Counted from the first letter of the stretch, positions 1-7,325 are shown. The stretch is DNA of 34,821 bases from LMUY01 sp964244655 (GCA_964244655.1 CAXTJU010000036.1:1-34821), one strand, 5' to 3'. The notes: generated by a model from the letters alone, not told the origin. A program made the numbers and translations.

Positions 1-54
1 GCCGAGCTGCGCAAGATCATCGACGAGCCGCCGGAGCGACGCGACAGCGGGTGA
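1..54 (+). CDS. C-terminal tail of an unidentified upstream gene (partial)
   Basis: From base 1 an open frame encodes 17 residues (ending EPPERRDSG) and stops at TGA 52-54. The codons are GC-rich in the third position like the neighbours, so it is plausibly the end of a gene entering from the left. The piece is too short to assign to a family. Confidence 0.4.
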   Translation, partial: AELRKIIDEPPERRDSG

Positions 55-136
55 GGGCGGCCGCCCTGGGACGGCGAGCTGATTTGCCGCCGCCGGGTCC
101 GGGCGATATGACCGGCCATCCTTGCCGGAGCCTGCC

Positions 137-1060
137 ATGACCTACCTCGTCGCTGCCGATCTGCCGCAGGCCCCTGCGGGGGAGCGGCTGCGCGCGTTGC
201 TGGCGCGCGCCGGCATCCTGCACATGCCGGGCGCGCACAACGGCATGGCGGCGTTGCAGGCCCGCGCCGCCGGGTTCGAGGCGCTGTACCTGTCGGGAGC
301 GGCGATGACCGCCTCCATGGGGCTGCCGGACCTCGGCATCATCACCGTGGACGAGGTGTGCTTCTTCATCCGCCAGCTCGCCCGCGCCTCCGGGCTGCCG
401 GTGCTGGTCGATGGCGACACCGGCTACGGCGAGGCGCTGAACTGCATGCACATGGTGCGCTGCTTCGAGGAGGCCGGTGCTGCGGCGGTGCACATTGAGG
501 ACCAGCTGCTGCCCAAGAAGTGCGGCCACTTGAACGACAAGAAGCTGGCCGACCCGCGCGACATGGCCGCCAAGGTCGCCGCCTGCGCCCGCGCCCGCCG
601 CCACCTGCTGGTGCTGGCCCGCACCGACGCCGCGGCCAGCGAGGGGCTGGACGGGGCGGTGGCGCGCGCCCGGCTCTACGTGGACGCGGGGGCGGACGCG
701 ATCTTCCCCGAGGCGCTGCACGACGCCGAGATGTTCCGCGAATTCGCCCGGCGGATGCCGGGCGTGCCGCTATTGGCCAACATGACCGAGTTCGGCCGCA
801 CGCCGTTCTTCACCGCCGCCGAGTTCGAGGCGATGGGCTACCGCCTGGTGATCTGGCCGGTCAGCTCCATGCGGGTGGCCGCCAAGGCGCAGGAGGAGCT
901 GTACGCCGCCATCGCGCGCGACGGGGGCACCCACGGCCAGCTCGACCGGATGCAGACCCGCAAGGAGCTGTACGCCGCGATCGACTATCACGGCTACGAA
1001 CGGCTGGACGCCTCGCTGGTGGCGACCGTCACGCCGGAGGGGATGCCGCAGCGGGGGTGA
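137..1060 (+). CDS. prpB: Methylisocitrate lyase / isocitrate lyase-PEP mutase family
   Basis: 307 residues, the usual PrpB length. Visible hallmarks of the ICL/PEPM superfamily barrel are the Mg-binding loop DGDTGYG (residues 92-98), the EDQ segment (121-123) and the active-site loop KKCGH (127-131) with its catalytic Cys129. Family members of this type cleave 2-methylisocitrate to pyruvate and succinate in the cytosolic 2-methylcitrate cycle of propionate catabolism. The ATG at 137 is preferred over an in-frame TTG at 122, which would only add five residues. No prpC or prpD is in the window, so a role on a related 2-hydroxy-dicarboxylate (for example 2,3-dimethylmalate) cannot be excluded. 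Its 3' end overlaps the convergent lipoprotein gene by 32 bp. Confidence 0.85.
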   Translation: MTYLVAADLPQAPAGERLRALLARAGILHMPGAHNGMAALQARAAGFEALYLSGAAMTASMGLPDLGIITVDEVCFFIRQLARASGLPVLVDGDTGYGEALNCMHMVRCFEEAGAAAVHIEDQLLPKKCGHLNDKKLADPRDMAAKVAACARARRHLLVLARTDAAASEGLDGAVARARLYVDAGADAIFPEALHDAEMFREFARRMPGVPLLANMTEFGRTPFFTAAEFEAMGYRLVIWPVSSMRVAAKAQEELYAAIARDGGTHGQLDRMQTRKELYAAIDYHGYERLDASLVATVTPEGMPQRG

Positions 1061-2009
1061 CGGTTTGGATGAACATGCGCTCAGTGCGGTAGGTGATCCA
1101 GGTGCGCTGCCCGTTGAAGAAGCCGAGGCCCAGCAGCATGTCGCCCTGGATGGCCAGGGGCGCATCAGACACGCCGAGCAGTGGCTTGGTGATCCGTTCC
1201 TTCCCGATCCTCAGCGTCTCGAAGCGGTGCAGGTGCACCGTGAACGGATCGCCCGCGATGCCGCCGACCTGCACATCCGGATCGTCGGCCAAGTCCGCCC
1301 GGCTGACGCTCAAGCGCTGAGCCGCTTCCGGAGTCAGCGTGCTGATGGGGGTGCCACTGTCCAGGACGGCGACGAGGGGTTTGCCGTCGATGGCGGCGTC
1401 CAGGCGGAGCGCGCCCCGATTCGTCAGTTGCAGCGGCACCTCGACGTGCTGACCGGTCCAGGGCAGGTCGGCGGAGCCGCAGCCCGGCGCGCGCCATAGC
1501 CGCAGCCGGTGTGCCGGCAGGTCGAACTCCACGTCGTAGTCGCGCAGCACGTCGGTGCCGATCAGGGCGTTGTCCGCGAGTGGAACCACCGCGACCCGGC
1601 GGCGGCTGGTTTGCCCACCCAGTTGCAGCTCGACGGCGGTGTCGAATATCTGGGTCTCGCCCGCCACGCCGGCCGCGCGCTGATCTGCAAAATCCTCGCT
1701 GTCCACCACGCCGCCGATGCGGGTGCGCCGGGTCTCAGCCACCTCGATGCGATGCAGCCCCAGCGCTTTCATCGTTTGAAGGCTGAGCACGGACTGGGCT
1801 GCTCCGGTGTCGATCGTCAGCGGCGTGTCCACGCCGTTCAGCTTGCCCGTGACCATCAGATGGCCATGCTTGATGACCACCGGCAGGTCGGCGACCTGCT
1901 GCAGCTGGCACGTCCCGGCCGCTTCGCCCGAGCAGGCGGCCAGCAGGAGCGCCAGGCTGGCGAGTTGCAACGGAACACCCCACTTTCTGCGCCATGCTTC
2001 CCGACCCAC
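1029..2009 (-). CDS. Two-domain retropepsin-like aspartic protease lipoprotein
   Basis: 326 residues. The N-terminus is a lipoprotein signal peptide (hydrophobic stretch ending LLLAAC, Cys26). Two aspartic-protease signature triads follow: DTGA at 67-70 and DSGT at 217-220, each heading a beta-rich domain of the retropepsin/TIGR02281 type. The second domain ends with a GLGFF segment resembling the LLG motif. Two half-sites in one chain suggest a single-chain pepsin-like enzyme in the periplasm, anchored to a membrane; proteolytic activity is inferred only. The start is GTG 2009; this overlaps the divergent deacetylase start by 16 bp, and a later TTG just before the hydrophobic core is an alternative. 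A paralogue with the same architecture lies at 32223-33122. Confidence 0.75.
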   Translation of the reverse strand: MGREAWRRKWGVPLQLASLALLLAACSGEAAGTCQLQQVADLPVVIKHGHLMVTGKLNGVDTPLTIDTGAAQSVLSLQTMKALGLHRIEVAETRRTRIGGVVDSEDFADQRAAGVAGETQIFDTAVELQLGGQTSRRRVAVVPLADNALIGTDVLRDYDVEFDLPAHRLRLWRAPGCGSADLPWTGQHVEVPLQLTNRGALRLDAAIDGKPLVAVLDSGTPISTLTPEAAQRLSVSRADLADDPDVQVGGIAGDPFTVHLHRFETLRIGKERITKPLLGVSDAPLAIQGDMLLGLGFFNGQRTWITYRTERMFIQTVTPAAASPPA

Positions 2010-3124
2010 GCGAACACCCCGTCTTCATCGGCAGCGAGATTTACCGGGGCTCAACCTACGGCCCGAAGCACCCGCTGGCCATCCCGCGCGTCTCCACCGT
2101 GACCGACCTGGTGCAGGCCATGGGCTGGCTCGACCCGGCGGCGTTCGTGCCCGCCCCCATGGCCACCATCGCCGCCGTCACCCGCTTCCACGACCCCGAC
2201 TACGTGGCCGCTCTGCGCCGGGCGGAGGCGGCCCAGTCGGTCAGCGACGCCGACCGCGAGCGCTACCGCATCGGCGCGGAAGGCAACCCGGTGTACCGCG
2301 AAATCTTCCGCCGCCCGATGACCTCCGCCGGCGGCGTCCTGCTCGCGGCGAAGCTGACCCTGCCCGGCGGCACCGTGTACTGCCCCGGCGGCGGCACGCA
2401 TCACGGCCGGCCGGCCCGCGCCTCCGGCTTCTGCTACCTGAACGACCCCGTGCTCGGCATCCTGGCCTGGCTCGACGCCGGGCTCGGCCGGGTGGCATAC
2501 CTCGACATCGACGCCCACCATGGCGACGGCGTGCAGGACGCGTTCGCCGATGACGGCCGGGTGCTGACCCTCAGCGTGCACGAGGCCGGCCGCTGGCCGC
2601 GCACCGGGCTGGCGGCGGACCGGGCCGGGGGGGCGGCGCGCAACTTCCCGGTGCCCGCCGGGTTCAACGACACCGAGATGCGGGCCCTCATGGATGACGC
2701 CATCCTGCCGCTGATGGCGGCGCACCGGCCGGACGCGGTGTTCCTGCAATGCGGCGCCGACGCGCTAGAGGAGGACCCGCTGGCCCGGCTCTCCCTGTCC
2801 AACAACGCGCACTGGGCGGTGGTGCAGGCGGTGCGGCGGCTGGCTCCCCGGCTGATCGTGACCGGCGGCGGCGGCTACAATCCCTACGCGGTGGGGCGCT
2901 GCTGGGCTGGGGTGTGGGCGACGCTGAACGACATTCCCATCCCGCCCCGCACCACCCCGGCGGCCGAGGCGGTGCTGCGCGGCCTCGTCTACAACCGCGC
3001 CGCCGGTCGCAACCCGCCGGAGCACTGGTTCACCACCTTGCGCGACGCCCCGCGGGAGGGCACCGTCCGCCCCGAAATCCGGCAGCTTGCGGCCGGAGCC
3101 CTCCAGGAGGCCATCCCCGCATGA
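1994..3124 (+). CDS. Histone deacetylase family protein (AcuC/HdaH-like)
   Basis: 376 residues spanning the whole arginase/deacetylase fold. Signature elements are visible in order: GGGTHHG (132-138) with the His pair that acts as charge relay, YLDIDAHHGDG (169-179) with zinc ligands Asp173 and His175, the third ligand Asp256 in QCGAD, and the GGGGYNP loop with catalytic Tyr295. Family members deacetylate acetyl-lysine, acetylpolyamines or small amides; the substrate cannot be read from sequence. It is cytosolic, with no signal peptide. The stop overlaps the start of the next gene as ATGA, so the two are probably co-translated. Its start lies within the 5' end of the divergent lipoprotein gene, leaving no room for separate promoters. 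Confidence 0.88.
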   Translation: MLPDPREHPVFIGSEIYRGSTYGPKHPLAIPRVSTVTDLVQAMGWLDPAAFVPAPMATIAAVTRFHDPDYVAALRRAEAAQSVSDADRERYRIGAEGNPVYREIFRRPMTSAGGVLLAAKLTLPGGTVYCPGGGTHHGRPARASGFCYLNDPVLGILAWLDAGLGRVAYLDIDAHHGDGVQDAFADDGRVLTLSVHEAGRWPRTGLAADRAGGAARNFPVPAGFNDTEMRALMDDAILPLMAAHRPDAVFLQCGADALEEDPLARLSLSNNAHWAVVQAVRRLAPRLIVTGGGGYNPYAVGRCWAGVWATLNDIPIPPRTTPAAEAVLRGLVYNRAAGRNPPEHWFTTLRDAPREGTVRPEIRQLAAGALQEAIPA

Positions 3125-3597
3125 TCCGCTTGCTGCTGGCCCTGACGTTGGCCCCTTGCCTCGCTTGGGCGCAAGCCGGCCCGACCCAGGCGCAGCCCGA
3201 GCTGCCGCGGGAGAAGCTGGCCATCGTGACGCGGGACGGCCAGGCGCACGAGTTCCAGGTCGAGATGGCCATCACGCCGCAGGAGCAGGAAACCGGCCTA
3301 ATGTTCCGCCCTAGCGTGCCGGTGGATGGCGGCATGCTGTTCGACTGGGGCACGGTGCGGGACAGCTCCATGTGGATGCGCAACTGCCCGGTGGCGGAGG
3401 ACATGCTGTTCCTCGACCCGGACGGCAGCGTCCACCACATCGCGGAGAACACCACGCCGCAGAGCCTGGCGATCATCCCCTCTGGCGGCCCGGTGCGCGC
3501 GACGCTGGAGCTGGCGGCCGGCACGGCGGCGCGGCTGCACATCCGGGTGGGCGACAAGGTGCGGCAGCGCATCTTCGACAACGCCGGGCCTGCTTGA
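3121..3597 (+). CDS. DUF192 family secreted protein
   Basis: 158 residues with a signal peptide (cleavage probably after CLAWA, about residue 17) and a DUF192 domain over the rest. The family landmarks are present: ETGLMFR (about 61-67), SMWMRNC (about 84-90) and a C-terminal RVGDKV. The molecular function of DUF192 is not established. The ATG overlaps the deacetylase stop (ATGA) and is preceded by an AGGAGG ribosome-binding site at about 3105-3110, so it forms a two-gene operon with the deacetylase. The product should be periplasmic. Confidence 0.85.
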   Translation: MIRLLLALTLAPCLAWAQAGPTQAQPELPREKLAIVTRDGQAHEFQVEMAITPQEQETGLMFRPSVPVDGGMLFDWGTVRDSSMWMRNCPVAEDMLFLDPDGSVHHIAENTTPQSLAIIPSGGPVRATLELAAGTAARLHIRVGDKVRQRIFDNAGPA

Positions 3598-3633
3598 AAC
3601 TGTGCCCTTCGGCCTCTAGGGTCCACGCCGTGG

Positions 3634-3710
3634 CGGGGCGTGGCGCAGCCTGGTAGCGCGCCTGTTTTGGGTACAGGAGGCCCCCGGTTCGAGTCCGGGC
3701 GCCCCGACCA
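3634..3710 (+). tRNA. tRNA-Pro (anticodon UGG)
   Basis: 77 nt folding as a full cloverleaf. The acceptor stem is CGGGGCG (3634-3640) with CGCCCCG (3700-3706). The anticodon stem CCTGT/ACAGG encloses the loop TTTGGGT, giving UGG. The T loop is GTTCGAG. The 3' CCA is encoded at 3708-3710. Confidence 0.95.
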
Positions 3711-3800
3711 TGTCGTGTTGTCCAGCGCGGGCGATTGACCAGTCCTTGCGCCGGCCATACATCGCAAGCTGCGGCGTTCTGCCGGCCAGGAGTGCGACCC

Positions 3801-4109
3801 ATGCGAGCCCGGATTTTCCAGCGTCCCAAGACGGCCATGCAGTCCGGCGTTGCCGGGACGCAGAATTGGGTGCTCGACTTCGCCCCCAGCCGGGCCGAAG
3901 TCAACGACCCGCTGATGGGCTGGTGGGGCCGCGGCGACACGCGCGAGCAGGTCAAGCTACGCTTCGACACCCAGGAACAGGCGGTGGCCTACGCCAAGGC
4001 CAACGACATCCCGTACGACGTGGAGATTCCGCCCGCGCCGGCCAAGCACAAGCCCAAGGCCTACGCCGACAACTTCAAGTTCGGCCGCTCCGAGAACTGG
4101 ACGCACTGA
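3801..4109 (+). CDS. NADH dehydrogenase (complex I) NDUFS4-like accessory subunit
   Basis: 102 residues matching the ETC complex I subunit family (NDUFS4, 18-kDa/AQDQ subunit). Recognisable features are the N-terminal ARIFQRPKTAMQSG, the WVLDF segment, DPLMGWWGRGDTREQVKLRF, and the C-terminal DNFKFGRSENWTH that ends this family. In alphaproteobacteria and mitochondria it binds the peripheral arm of complex I near the NADH-oxidising module. The ATG at 3801 is preferred because AGGAG lies at 3788-3792 and homologues begin at this point; an upstream in-frame extension to 3735 has no family similarity. It is monocistronic between two tRNA genes. Confidence 0.9.
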   Translation: MRARIFQRPKTAMQSGVAGTQNWVLDFAPSRAEVNDPLMGWWGRGDTREQVKLRFDTQEQAVAYAKANDIPYDVEIPPAPAKHKPKAYADNFKFGRSENWTH

Positions 4110-4119
4110 GCCCACCAGG

Positions 4120-4193
<74 letters not shown>

Positions 4194-4229
4194 TTATGTT
4201 ATCAATGGGTTAGAGGATAGGAGCTAGGG

Positions 4230-4259
4230 CGGACACGGAAAATGTCCGCAGAGTGTCCG
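4230..4259. promoter_or_regulatory. Candidate integrase arm-type sites near attL
   Basis: CGGACA at 4230-4235 (inverted), then TGTCCG at 4243-4248 and TGTCCG at 4254-4259, the last two with an 11-bp period. The same TGTCCG-N5-TGTCCG pair occurs at 19664-19680 beside attR and as its complement at 14382-14398. Lying 37-66 bp inside attL, the cluster is placed as an arm site for the recombinase or its directionality factor would be. This is inference from pattern and position. Confidence 0.45.
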
Positions 4260-4276
4260 AAGGAAGGAGGCGATCT

Positions 4277-4654
4277 GTGCCGTTGTTGGGCGATAGGCTT
4301 AAAGAGCTTCAAGCAGCGCAAGATGACGAACAAGCCAAGTTGCTCGTTGCGCAGCAGGCATTTGCGCAGGACCAGGAAAGTAAGCGCAAAGCAAGGATTG
4401 TTAACTTCTTCGAGCAAGCTAAAAGAATAGCACAGGAAAGTATTGACGCTGGAAAGATACCGCCGCCTTTTATAACTCCGGTTGAAGTTCCGGGAAACGG
4501 AAGTTACACCATTCTCGATGCTACTCATCCCGACCATCATTTGTTTGCGGACTTTAAAACTTGGGCTTGGAGTGAAGGAATGACCGTTGATGGCCAGCAC
4601 CATCAAGCTGGGCTAAGGTCTGCTGCTAAGTTAATTCTGAAAGCCCAAAAATAA
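4277..4654 (+). CDS. Hypothetical protein, AT-rich cargo gene at left end
   Basis: 125 residues. The start is GTG 4277, chosen for the strong AAGGAGG at 4264-4270 six bases upstream; an earlier in-frame GTG at 4253 lacks one. The N-terminal half (about 5-55) is charged and glutamine-rich and probably helical or coiled-coil; the C-terminal half contains ATHPDHHLFADF and WAWSEGMTVDGQHH. Base composition is far less GC-rich than the chromosome, as expected of cargo. No family is recognised. Its location between the att site and the leftward genes is where satellites and prophages often carry accessory or defence genes, but no function can be stated. Confidence 0.75.
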   Translation: MPLLGDRLKELQAAQDDEQAKLLVAQQAFAQDQESKRKARIVNFFEQAKRIAQESIDAGKIPPPFITPVEVPGNGSYTILDATHPDHHLFADFKTWAWSEGMTVDGQHHQAGLRSAAKLILKAQK

Positions 4655-4671
4655 TAGACCGAAGATCTAAG

Positions 4672-4694
4672 GATAGGTAATCTTTCCTCCTATC
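4672..4694 (+). terminator. Possible terminator after the left-end cargo gene
   Basis: GATAGG (4672-4677) and CCTATC (4689-4694) can form a 6-bp stem with an 11-nt loop, 18 bases after the TAA at 4652-4654. The following bases are only moderately T-rich, so it is a weak candidate. Confidence 0.3.
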
Positions 4695-4758
4695 GCTTTC
4701 ATAGTCTCTGACACCTGATCGCCCGCCCAAATTAAAGGCGAAGTGGTTGCAGGCGCGC

Positions 4759-5100
4759 CTATTCCGCCGCCCGTACCACCGCCGGCCCGGCTTCCTCTCC
4801 GGCCCCATCATGCAGCAGCAATGCCCAACCCAGCGTGACAGCGCCGGATATTGGCCCCGGGCCGTGCGCGTTCTCACACAGGCGCAGCGTCAGCTCCCGA
4901 CCACCGCAGCCGGTGCAGCGCAGTCGGATCGCCGCGTCAGCCAAGCTGCGCCCGGCTAGGCCGGATTGCTCGCGCAGCATGAGGCGGACGGGGTGCAACG
5001 TGTGGTCGCCGCAGCTGCAGCGGGCGCTGATCCAACGGCCCTCGAAGGTGGCCAGGGTGCAGGCGAGGGCGATGGTGCGGTCGTAGGGCGGGCTGGGCAT
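4759..5100 (-). CDS. Hypothetical zinc-ribbon-like protein
   Basis: 113 residues from ATG 5100. Cysteine pairs CSCG (about residues 26-29) and CTGCGG (about 63-68), with further Cys/His nearby (CENAHG), suggest a small zinc-binding fold. It is the last gene of the leftward left-end group and has no close ribosome-binding site. Its composition is high-GC, unlike the adjacent cargo gene. Function unknown. Confidence 0.55.
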   Translation of the reverse strand: MPSPPYDRTIALACTLATFEGRWISARCSCGDHTLHPVRLMLREQSGLAGRSLADAAIRLRCTGCGGRELTLRLCENAHGPGPISGAVTLGWALLLHDGAGEEAGPAVVRAAE

Positions 5101-5212
5101 TGCGGGAACGTAATAGGAACGCTGCGCCGATGTCGAGAGGCCAAGGCAGAACCGCCCCGCCCGGGTCAGGGGCGAGGTGGTTGTAGGCGCGGCGGTGGCG
5201 GGCTGGTGTCGC

Positions 5213-5368
5213 CTACAGCTGCCCAGCCTGGAAGATGTCATACAGGGCGGACAGCGCCGTGGCGTTCAGGCCTGGAACCCGCCGCAAGGTAGGTCCGGAT
5301 CCGCACTGCGGAGGCCGTGGAGGGGCTTCGCGTGGTGCCCGCCGGCCGTGCGAGCACAAGCGGCTCAT
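5213..5368 (-). CDS. Small hypothetical protein coupled to AlpA-like gene
   Basis: 51 residues. ATG 5368 overlaps the stop of the upstream AlpA-like gene as ATGA, the junction type used repeatedly in this element. The protein is basic and proline/arginine-rich with a hydrophobic C-terminal helix ending ALYDIFQAGQL. The evidence is positional only. Confidence 0.4.
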   Translation of the reverse strand: MSRLCSHGRRAPREAPPRPPQCGSGPTLRRVPGLNATALSALYDIFQAGQL

Positions 5369-5580
5369 AACGCGCCTGCCGACTTCTCCCCCACGCCGGG
5401 CCGGACCCGAGGCCGGGTGCGTATCCACTCGTCCACCTCGCTTCCAACCCAAGCGATGGCGCGGCTGCCGATCTGAACCGGCGCCGGAAATGCATTTTTG
5501 CGCCAAGCGATCTCGATATAGCGGACGGAGAACCCAGTCGCCCGGGCTACCTCGGGTAGGCGCATAAGCCGCTCGTGCAT
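5365..5580 (-). CDS. AlpA-family helix-turn-helix regulator
   Basis: 71 residues. The sequence begins MHERLMRLPEVARATGFSV, followed by YIEIAWRKNAFPAPVQIG and VDEWIRTR; this is the standard layout of phage AlpA/MerR-type HTH proteins (helix-turn-helix at about 6-30, wing, then a helix ending in the vDeWI motif). Family members activate excisionase genes or act as excisionases in P4-like elements. A GGAGAGG ribosome-binding site lies a few bases upstream. It belongs to the leftward group 6155-4759. A role in element excision is inferred from the family. Confidence 0.8.
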   Translation of the reverse strand: MHERLMRLPEVARATGFSVRYIEIAWRKNAFPAPVQIGSRAIAWVGSEVDEWIRTRPRVRPGVGEKSAGAL

Positions 5581-5619
5581 TAAACCTCTCCGGATTGCCG
5601 GCCTTTGTCGGCCGGTCAG

Positions 5620-5754
5620 TCATACCGCTACGCTCGCCAGCATGTCGCGTAGCAGCAACGCGCCCATGCTGCCGAACAGGTTGCGGTGGGTCGCGGGCAG
5701 CCCCGCCTGCAACTGCTGCGACTGCTCTGGCCGCGCGAGGGTACGGCGGCTCAT
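5620..5754 (-). CDS. Small hypothetical protein, ATGA-coupled
   Basis: 44 residues, ATG 5754 overlapping the stop of the upstream exported protein gene (ATGA). The N-terminus is basic and glutamine-rich; the C-terminal part is amphipathic (FGSMGALLLRDMLASVAV). No family recognised. Coupling and codon usage are the only support. Confidence 0.45.
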   Translation of the reverse strand: MSRRTLARPEQSQQLQAGLPATHRNLFGSMGALLLRDMLASVAV

Positions 5755-6155
5755 GCCGCCGCTCCCATCGCCATGTCGCGGACCAGGGCCGCCATCATGC
5801 GGTCCTCGTGGCACCCTGCCGGGTCGTCCTGCGCTCCGGCCTCCGGCTGCATCCAGGCGGCGAACATCCGGGCGCGGGCGGCGAACCCGGCTTGCGTCGT
5901 GGCCTGCATCCGGCAGGCGCGGTCGAGGGTCGCGCTGAGCGTGCGGTCCAGGCGGTTCCATGCCGTCTGCGCCGCCGTGGTGTGCAGCTTGTCCAGCGCG
6001 GCCATGCTGGCGAAGGTGGCCACGAACTGGTCGCACGCGGCGATCAGGGCGGCGTCCGGATGAGCGGGTGCGGCTAGGGTGGGAGCCGCGACGGCGGTTG
6101 CAGCAAGTCCCGCGAGCAAGCCGCGGCGGGGTGTGGCATGAGTGTGTTCAGCCAT
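5751..6155 (-). CDS. Hypothetical exported alpha-helical protein
   Basis: 134 residues from ATG 6155 (GGAG about 11 bases upstream). The N-terminus reads TPRRGLLAGLAATAVAAP followed by alanine-rich APAHPD, an RR-containing export signal of Tat-like form that is imperfect. The rest is helical (AACDQFVATFASMAALDKL and similar) without a known domain. It is first in the leftward group facing the XRE regulator, so it probably shares the control region 6156-6265. The longer in-frame extension to 6209 would read through the hairpin 6188-6219 and is not favoured. Confidence 0.65.
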   Translation of the reverse strand: MAEHTHATPRRGLLAGLAATAVAAPTLAAPAHPDAALIAACDQFVATFASMAALDKLHTTAAQTAWNRLDRTLSATLDRACRMQATTQAGFAARARMFAAWMQPEAGAQDDPAGCHEDRMMAALVRDMAMGAAA

Positions 6156-6187
6156 GGACTCGTTCTCCGTGAACGGGTTGCGGTTAG

Positions 6188-6219
6188 GCCGGGCAAGGTG
6201 GTGAGACACCTTGCCCGGC
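6188..6219. repeat. Strong 13-bp hairpin in the divergent control region
   Basis: The arms 6188-6200 and 6207-6219 (GCCGGGCAAGGTG and its complement) are perfect, with a 6-nt loop. The top strand continues TGCTTGTTCCTT, so it could terminate rightward transcripts. Its place between two divergent genes also fits a regulatory hairpin that insulates the two directions. Confidence 0.6.
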
Positions 6220-6238
6220 TGCTTGTTCCTTGTGGAAC

Positions 6239-6253
6239 GGCATCAAAACTGCC
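6239..6253. promoter_or_regulatory. Candidate operator 1 of the XRE regulator
   Basis: GGCATCAAAACTGCC has 4-bp inverted arms (GGCA/TGCC) and is 15 bp long, 12 bp before the XRE start codon. It matches the frame of operator 2 at 6284-6298 (GGCAT...TGCC with a central AAA). Binding by the regulator is inferred. Confidence 0.5.
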
Positions 6254-6265
6254 ACACTGTAAAGC

Positions 6266-6523
6266 ATGAAAGCAAGCGAAAACGGCATTGAAAATGCCAT
6301 TGCAGCGGCGCAGGTCAGGGCAGGGCGGGCCTTACTTGGATGGTCGCAGGATCAGCTGGTAGCCGCGAGTGCTGTTCCAAAGCGTACTTTGGCACGGCTA
6401 GAGCTTGGCGAAGGTGATCCGCAGCGTCGCACTTTTACGGCAGTCCGAGCGGCCTTGGAAGAGGCTGGTGTTGAGTTTACGAACGGAGATGCACCGGGAG
6501 TGCGTTTATACAAAAGAGGTTGA
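6266..6523 (+). CDS. XRE-family transcriptional regulator (element repressor candidate)
   Basis: 85 residues with one helix-turn-helix of the Cro/CI (XRE) type at about 17-70: ARALLGWSQDQLVAAS, then PKRTLARLELGEGDPQRRT, then AALEEAGVEF. The C-terminal EAGVEF...GVRLYK is typical of short alphaproteobacterial XRE proteins. It stands divergent to the leftward group, and palindromes flank and overlap its start (6239-6253, 6284-6298), suggesting autoregulation. It heads an operon with two small genes. It may keep the element quiescent; that role is inference. Composition is less GC-rich than the chromosome. Confidence 0.85.
   Translation: MKASENGIENAIAAAQVRAGRALLGWSQDQLVAASAVPKRTLARLELGEGDPQRRTFTAVRAALEEAGVEFTNGDAPGVRLYKRG
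6284..6298. promoter_or_regulatory. Candidate operator 2, inside the XRE coding start
   Basis: GGCATTGAAAATGCC is a perfect palindrome with 6-bp arms and a 3-nt centre, beginning 18 bases into the XRE gene. It is closely similar to operator 1 and to the palindrome at 14471-14487. Confidence 0.5.
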
Positions 6524-6528
6524 AGATC

Positions 6529-6720
6529 ATGTCTATGTATAAAGTCGGTGATATCGTGGTTTTGAAGTCAGGTAGCCCACCCATGACTGTCATTCAGATT
6601 CACAATCCCTCATTCTCGGGTGATGATTTAAGTTACCGAACATCATGGTTTGCAGGAAAAAAGAATGAGACAGCAGTATTTCCCGAAAACGCTCTTGTAG
6701 GGGAAAGCAAACAAGAGTGA
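6529..6720 (+). CDS. YodC-like (DUF2158) small protein
   Basis: 63 residues. The opening FKVGD-type sequence (YKVGDIVVLKSGSPPMTV) and the later WFAGKKNETAVFPENAL match the DUF2158/YodC family, a small beta-barrel protein of unknown function whose canonical form ends with a substitution of metal-binding residues. ATG 6529 lies just after the XRE stop, with AGAGG upstream. It is the middle gene of a three-gene AT-richer operon and its stop overlaps the next start as GTGA. Confidence 0.75.
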   Translation: MSMYKVGDIVVLKSGSPPMTVIQIHNPSFSGDDLSYRTSWFAGKKNETAVFPENALVGESKQE

Positions 6721-6983
6721 ATTCAGCTAAAGATGTTGCCGAGTGGATGTTGCGCGAAGCTCTAACAGAAAGTGGCTTATCTCAAGAGTATGCCGCTGCT
6801 GAGATTTCTGAACGTTTTGGAGAAAGATTTGTTTGCGAAAACGATAACGGCAATTTAGCCATTTCAAAGGATGTTTTGAAGGAGTTTCGTTTCATTAGTG
6901 CTGACATCGTTGTGTGGTATCGTAACGAACGCACGTGGTTTGCCCGGGATGGGCGCGATGATCCTGGTCGCCAGCAAGGCTAA
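6717..6983 (+). CDS. DUF6953-like small protein
   Basis: 88 residues from GTG 6717, overlapping the previous stop (GTGA). The N-terminus SAKDVAEWMLREALTESGLSQEYAA and the following ERFGERFVCENDNGNLAIS resemble the DUF6953 family of small acidic helical proteins, a recollection that should be checked by profile search. The last ten residues are basic and probably unstructured. Function unknown; pairing with the YodC-like gene suggests they act together. Confidence 0.65.
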   Translation: MNSAKDVAEWMLREALTESGLSQEYAAAEISERFGERFVCENDNGNLAISKDVLKEFRFISADIVVWYRNERTWFARDGRDDPGRQQG

Positions 6984-7055
6984 TTAGCAAGTTGTATCTT
7001 CGCTTTAGCCATCACCCACCCGGCAGATACGCCCGGGTCGCAAAACTCCCCGCCT

Positions 7056-7325
7056 TCACGGCCCCGCCACTTCCGATTCCAGGCTGGCGTTCTTCAATCG
7101 GGCCCCGTCCAATTGTTCCCACACCGCCCGGAACGCTGGGCTGTCCCGCGGGGCCTCCGCCCAGTCGTACTTAACACCATCGGGCGGTATCGCGTTCACC
7201 ACGAAGATCAGCTGCATGTCGGGCGGGGCCCCCGCGTCCCCAAACCGCAGTTTCAGAGCCTCTGCCTCGGTCAAGCCAGGGTACACTGGGCAGATGACCA
7301 CGTTGGTATTCTTTTCGGTTGTCAT
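7056..7325 (-). CDS. Hypothetical protein, last gene of the phage-like array
   Basis: 89 residues from ATG 7325, which overlaps the stop of the hub-like gene (ATGA). It is acidic with segments NVVICPVYPGLTEAEALKLRFGD and QLIFVVNAIPPDGVKYDW. No family recognised. Its coupling to the hub-like gene suggests a virion-associated or chaperone role, which is inference. Confidence 0.6.
   Translation of the reverse strand: MTTEKNTNVVICPVYPGLTEAEALKLRFGDAGAPPDMQLIFVVNAIPPDGVKYDWAEAPRDSPAFRAVWEQLDGARLKNASLESEVAGP

Noticed and set aside
3030..3767. Long reverse ORF with GRPDSNRGPPVPKTGAL
   Set aside because: A shadow of tRNA-Pro and of the deacetylase and DUF192 genes; no ribosome-binding site or family similarity.
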